A stretch of 52,626 nucleotides of DNA from positions 1-52,626 of the forward strand of contig DASYYE010000319.1 of NCBI GenBank assembly GCA_035946955.1, written 5' to 3'. The translations under genes and the position numbers were made by a program. A model generated the notes under the pieces. That model made no database searches, was not told where the DNA came from, and worked only from the letters and a program-made list of their open reading frames with translations. Shown in pieces: positions 49,092-52,626 of the stretch. This DNA is from DASYYE01 sp035946955 (GTDB lineage Bacteria; Actinomycetota; Actinomycetes; Streptosporangiales; Streptosporangiaceae). How positions within the stretch are numbered: the stretch's first letter is position 1; every line of letters begins with the position of its first letter.

Positions 49092-50630
49092 TTGGAACCG
49101 AACGCCGCGCTGCGTAAAGCAGTTGCCGTGCCTGCAGTGACCGAAGCTGGGCCGCCCATGATCGAAGCTGATAACAGCAAGAGAACGAGGGGGCGGCCAG
49201 CGCGCCGCCGGAGTCGCTCGTTGGTCCTGTCTGCTGCCGTCGTCGCCGTGGTGGGGCCCGCCGCCCCGGCCACTGCGGCCGTCACCCCCAGCGGCAGTTG
49301 GGGCAATGCCCAACTCGTGCCGGGCATGCTGGCGCTCGACGGCGGCGGGCTTGCCCGCACCCAGACGGTGTCGTGTGCCTCCGCCGGGAACTGCGCCGCT
49401 GGCGGGTACTACCAGAGCAAGAAGGGCTGGCAGGCCTTTGTCACCGATGAGGCCGGTGGCGTCTGGCACAAAGCGCAGGAAGTTGCGGCAGCACTCAACC
49501 TCGGCGGGAACGCGGCGGTCAGTTCGGTGTCGTGCGGGTCAGCGGGCAACTGCGTTGCGGGCGGAAGCTCCCAGCCCAAGCCCGCCGCTCCCGGCTCCGG
49601 CACTCAGGTCGCGTTCATCGTCACCCAGCTACACGGCGTATGGGGCGCCGCCGAGCGCGTGCCTGGCCTTGCGCACCTCGGCTCGGACCAGAATTCGGGG
49701 GTCACCTCGGTGTCGTGTACCTCGGCCGGGAACTGTGCCATCGGCGGGTCGGACCACGGCGAGGGGTTCGTCGCCGACAAGAAGAACGGTGTCTGGAGCC
49801 GGGCCGAGGAGGTGCCTGGCCTGGGCGCGCTCAGCCTTGACAACGCCGGGGTCGCGTCGGTGTCGTGCGTCTCACCGGGCAACTGTGCCGCGGCCGGGAG
49901 CTACGTCGCTGCCTTCGGCGGTCCCATCAGGGGTTTCACCACCGATGAGGTGGGCGGCCGCTGGCACACTGCGCGGGAAGTCCCGGGAACGGTGGTCAAC
50001 GCCCACGGATTTGCCGAAGTCACCTCGGTGTCATGTGCTGCGGCCGGGAACTGCGCCGCCGTTGGGAACTATGGTCCTGCGAGCAACACGATGCAGGTGT
50101 TCATCCTCAACGAGGTGAACGGTCATTGGGGGACCGCGCGGGAAATGCCCGGCTCAGGTGCTCTCGACCACAGCCACGGCGCCGTTGACCCCTCCGTGTC
50201 GTGCGCGCGGGCGGGCGACTGCGCCGCTGTTGGCGATTACTCCACCAGTTCGAGCATCGACCAGCAGGCATTCGTCATCGACGAGAAAGGCGGCGTCTGG
50301 GGCCAGGCGCAGGCAGTACCCGGCTTGGCCGCCCTCAACACCCAGGGCTACGCCGAGATCCTCTCGGTGTCGTGTGCCGCGCCGGGGGACTGCGCCGCCG
50401 GTGGCGACTACCTCGCTAGTGGTGCCAACCAGGCGTTCGTCGTCAATGAGACGGGCGGCGTCTGGGGCCAGGCACAAGAGGTTCCTGGCGAGGCGGCCCT
50501 CAACACCGGTGGGGTAGCCCAGCTCTCCTCGGTGTCGTGCCTGCCGCGTGGCTGCGCCGCCGTCGGGAGCTACACCGGCAGCGGCGGCAATGCGTTCGTG
50601 GTAAGCGAGGCCGGCTCCCCGCGCTCGTAG
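49092..50630 (+). CDS. Secreted protein with eight SVSC-NC repeats
   Basis: AAAGGAG six bases upstream favours the TTG at 49092 (512 residues); an ATG at 49158 is the alternative. The signal peptide follows RGRPARRRSRSL (LVLSAAVVAVVGPAAPATA). The rest is eight repeats of about 55 residues of the form SVSCASAGNCAAGGxY, then QAFVVDExGGVWGQAQEVPG. Each unit has a likely Cys-Cys bridge and a W-G core, indicating a multi-bladed propeller held by disulfides. The last repeat is shortened (SVSCLPRGCAAVG). Similar repeat proteins are common in some actinomycetes, without a known role. The upstream frame is open but not repeat-like. Confidence 0.75.
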   Translation: MEPNAALRKAVAVPAVTEAGPPMIEADNSKRTRGRPARRRSRSLVLSAAVVAVVGPAAPATAAVTPSGSWGNAQLVPGMLALDGGGLARTQTVSCASAGNCAAGGYYQSKKGWQAFVTDEAGGVWHKAQEVAAALNLGGNAAVSSVSCGSAGNCVAGGSSQPKPAAPGSGTQVAFIVTQLHGVWGAAERVPGLAHLGSDQNSGVTSVSCTSAGNCAIGGSDHGEGFVADKKNGVWSRAEEVPGLGALSLDNAGVASVSCVSPGNCAAAGSYVAAFGGPIRGFTTDEVGGRWHTAREVPGTVVNAHGFAEVTSVSCAAAGNCAAVGNYGPASNTMQVFILNEVNGHWGTAREMPGSGALDHSHGAVDPSVSCARAGDCAAVGDYSTSSSIDQQAFVIDEKGGVWGQAQAVPGLAALNTQGYAEILSVSCAAPGDCAAGGDYLASGANQAFVVNETGGVWGQAQEVPGEAALNTGGVAQLSSVSCLPRGCAAVGSYTGSGGNAFVVSEAGSPRS

Positions 50631-50887
50631 CACCGCCCACAGGTCAGGAGATCCCACTGGCTGCCCCGAGGCCAGCACGGGCGTCGGCCGTGGCGAAGAC
50701 GAACTCGAAGTCGCTCACCACCAGCGAGACCAGCGGCCGCCGGCCGGCGAAGACAGCGAGCACTCCGTCCACCGGAGCGGCAAAGACCACATCCGCCAAG
50801 CCCGAACCCCCGCACAGCCGCTGGCGGACCAGGCAAAGCTGACCGCCGACCTCCTGCACGAAACGTCCCGGTACCCGCCAGCGGCCG

Positions 50888-50975
50888 GGGAAGTGGCGCA
50901 GCAGTGCCGAGACCGCGACCTGGATCTCCGTGCGGGCCAGGCCGCGCCCAGGCAATAGTGCGCAAGCCTGCGCCG
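50888..50975 (-). pseudogene. Cytochrome P450 heme-region fragment
   Basis: On the minus strand one frame gives AHYCLGAA and the next gives GLARTEIQVAVSALLRHFPG. If one base is restored near 50941 they join into HYCLGAALARTEIQVAVSAL, the heme-thiolate loop (Cys ligand) and L helix of P450s. The rest of the enzyme is missing. Downstream to about 50644 the frame stays open but matches no P450 end. Confidence 0.6.
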
Positions 50976-51050
50976 GGGCATTGTGCACGCCACGGCAGCG
51001 TCCTGGGGGGACTCCGTTAAGCTCGCCGTCGGCCGACGCAAGGAGACTGT

Positions 51051-52196
51051 ATGGAGCATTCCCCCATCGGGCGCTTCCCAGGAGCCACCGCGATGCGATC
51101 CCCTGAATGGGCAGCTGCTGCGGTCCGGCTGCCCGGCCCGTCTCCTGCCGCGCCGATACCCCCGGCTTCAGTCCGCGAGGGCGACTACGCGGAGTTGTCC
51201 CGCCTGGTCAGGCAGGCAGGGTTGATGGAGCGCCGCCGCTGGCGCTACGTCTGGCGGGTCACGGTCACCGCCACGCTGCTGGCCGCCGGGTGGGCCATTT
51301 TCGTCCTGGTGGGTGACTCATGGTGGCAGCTGGCCGTGGCCGCTTTCCTGGCCGTCATGTTCACCCAAGCCGGTTTCCTGGGCCACGACGCCGGGCACCG
51401 GCAGATCTCCGGCTCCAGACGGGTCAGCTACACCCTTGGTGTCCTGCTCGGCAATCTCGGCATCGGGCTCAGCTACGGCACGTGGATCACCAAGCACAAC
51501 CGCCACCACGCCCACCCCAACACCGAAGGCGCAGACCCTGACATCGCGATCAGGGCGCTGGCCTTCACCCCGGCCCAGGCGCACGCCAGCCGGGGCCTTA
51601 CCCGGATGGTCTTCCGCTGCCAGGCCTACCTGTTCTTCCCGCTGCTGCTCGGCGAAGCGGTCAGCCTGCACGTAGCAAGCATCCGCGCCCTAGCCACCAG
51701 GCGTTCCCGCGGCAGGGCAACGGAGGTGGCCCTGCTCGCCACGCACCTCGTGGGCTACCTCGCGGTCGTGTTCCTGGTGCTGCCGCCGGAGAAGGCCGTT
51801 GTCTTCATCCTGGTCCAGCAGGGCTTGTTCGGCCTGTACCTGGGCGCTTCTTTCGCCCCCAACCACAAGGGCATGCCGATCCTGGATGCGGCGGACCGCA
51901 CCGACTTCTTGCGGCGCCAGGTACTCACCTCCCGCAATGTCCGTGGCGGCTGGCTGACCGACATCGCCCTGGGGGGCCTGAACTATCAGATCGAACACCA
52001 CCTCTTTCCCTCCATGCCGCGGCCCAACCTCCGGCGCTCACAGCCTCTGATCAGGCAATACTGCCAGCAGCACGGACTGCCCTACTGCGAGGCGAGCCTG
52101 GTTGGCTCCTATGCGCAGGCCCTGCGCCATCTCAGCCTCGTCGGCCGGGTGCCCTCTGGCCCCGGCTGGGCGCGGGGGCCTGAGGATCGTGTTTAA
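51051..52196 (+). CDS. Membrane fatty acid desaturase
   Basis: The 381-residue protein has four or more membrane helices and all three histidine boxes of acyl-lipid/acyl-CoA desaturases: HDAGH (112-116), HNRHH (149-153) and QIEHH in NYQIEHHLFPSMPRPNL (near 312). These bind the di-iron centre that introduces a double bond using O2 and reduced ferredoxin or an equivalent. The QIEHH form is that of front-end or DesA-type enzymes. Double-bond position cannot be told. A downstream cold-shock gene is consistent with a role in membrane fluidity at low temperature, but this is only contextual. Confidence 0.9.
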   Translation: MEHSPIGRFPGATAMRSPEWAAAAVRLPGPSPAAPIPPASVREGDYAELSRLVRQAGLMERRRWRYVWRVTVTATLLAAGWAIFVLVGDSWWQLAVAAFLAVMFTQAGFLGHDAGHRQISGSRRVSYTLGVLLGNLGIGLSYGTWITKHNRHHAHPNTEGADPDIAIRALAFTPAQAHASRGLTRMVFRCQAYLFFPLLLGEAVSLHVASIRALATRRSRGRATEVALLATHLVGYLAVVFLVLPPEKAVVFILVQQGLFGLYLGASFAPNHKGMPILDAADRTDFLRRQVLTSRNVRGGWLTDIALGGLNYQIEHHLFPSMPRPNLRRSQPLIRQYCQQHGLPYCEASLVGSYAQALRHLSLVGRVPSGPGWARGPEDRV

Positions 52197-52354
52197 TGGA
52201 CGCGGCTGGAGTCGAAGTTCGTGTACGTGTCACAGCGCCTGCGAAATTTGACAGCGGCGCCGCGGTACCTATGGCCAGCTTTCACGGGCAGGTGGTCGCA
52301 CCAGCCCGGGGCGCGCAGATGTGCCCCGGAGATCGTCTCACCAGGAGAGGGCAC

Positions 52355-52558
52355 ATGGCTCAGGGCACCGTGAAGTGGTTCAACGCTGACAAGGGGTACG
52401 GTTTCATCGCCCCGGATGACGGCACCGACGACGTCTTCGTTCACCACTCCGCCATCCAGGCTGACGGTTACCGCAGCCTGCAGGAGAACCAGCGGGTCGA
52501 GTACACCGCCGGCCGGGGGCCCAAGGGCCCGCAGGCCGAGCAGGTCCAGCCGCTCTAG
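52355..52558 (+). CDS. Cold-shock protein (CspA family)
   Basis: The ATG follows AGGAGAGG. The 67-residue protein is a single OB-fold cold-shock domain with RNP1 (KGYGFIAP) and RNP2 (VFVHHSAI), beginning GTVKWFNADKGYGF. It binds single-stranded RNA/DNA and acts as an RNA chaperone. It has the standard length. The long upstream leader after the desaturase (about 160 bp) may carry the cold-responsive 5' UTR typical of csp genes. Confidence 0.95.
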   Translation: MAQGTVKWFNADKGYGFIAPDDGTDDVFVHHSAIQADGYRSLQENQRVEYTAGRGPKGPQAEQVQPL

Positions 52559-52626
52559 CCCGTTCAGCCGCGCGCGATCTTTCCGGCAAGCTCGATTCCG
52601 TGCGGGCTGCGGACTCCCGCAGAACT
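52559..52626. other. Window end, no gene seen
   Basis: The final 68 bp after the cold-shock gene show no recognisable coding frame. They may contain its terminator or the end of a convergent gene. Confidence 0.4.

Overview
This is a high-GC actinomycete window. The evidence is the codon use, frequent GTG/TTG starts, AfsR-type HTH/NB-ARC/TPR and LuxR-type ATPase regulators, RsbW-like ATP-binding proteins and many exported beta-rich proteins. A filamentous actinomycete is likely. The family carrying SVSC-x4-NC repeats (49092-50630) makes a streptosporangial-type lineage plausible, but that is a guess. There are no rRNA, tRNA or CRISPR signals. The gene mix is mostly accessory.

Layout. 1-2940: the end of a GyrI-like regulator, a beheaded ABC ATPase and an HTH/hypothetical/ATP-binding regulatory group. 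The HTH block (386-2294) is bounded by near-identical 22-bp direct repeats. 3018-12438: a SpoU methyltransferase, two convergent exported proteins (one sialidase-like) separated by a 13-bp-stem terminator, a membrane protein, a hydrolase, a YdjM-like membrane protein, a VapB gene with a VapC stump, a double-GNAT acetyltransferase and a membrane-anchored VOC protein. 13180-15635: small conserved genes, including a rhodanese-CBS gene whose catalytic cysteine position is an in-frame TGA.

15845-21257 is a three-level nest of mobile DNA. An ISAs1-type transposase gene is split by an IS630-type element at CTAG. The IS630 transposase is itself split by a Tn554-like element encoding two tyrosine recombinases and ending in 13-bp inverted repeats. 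21361-36300 is accessory: istB, integrase, IS5 and kinase remnants, a SLATT-like membrane protein, an NB-ARC STAND regulator, a secreted B-lectin, an uncharacterised soluble plus membrane gene pair (27745-29500), a truncated GIY-YIG protein and two paralogous secreted 193-residue proteins within a partial segmental duplication.

36549-47680: a large LuxR regulator, a MazG-like pyrophosphohydrolase, an ATP-binding protein overlapping a phosphotransferase, an ArgS, a LURP-one-like protein, three methyltransferases and a NUDIX hydrolase. 47814-50980 holds remnants of carotenoid/retinal-type genes (phytoene synthase, Brp/Blh) and a P450, with tandem, inverted and dispersed repeats and an eight-repeat secreted protein. 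The window ends with an acyl desaturase and a cold-shock protein.

The observations most worth checking are the TGA at the rhodanese active site (selenocysteine or a fresh nonsense mutation), the nested transposons and the 27745-29500 gene pair.
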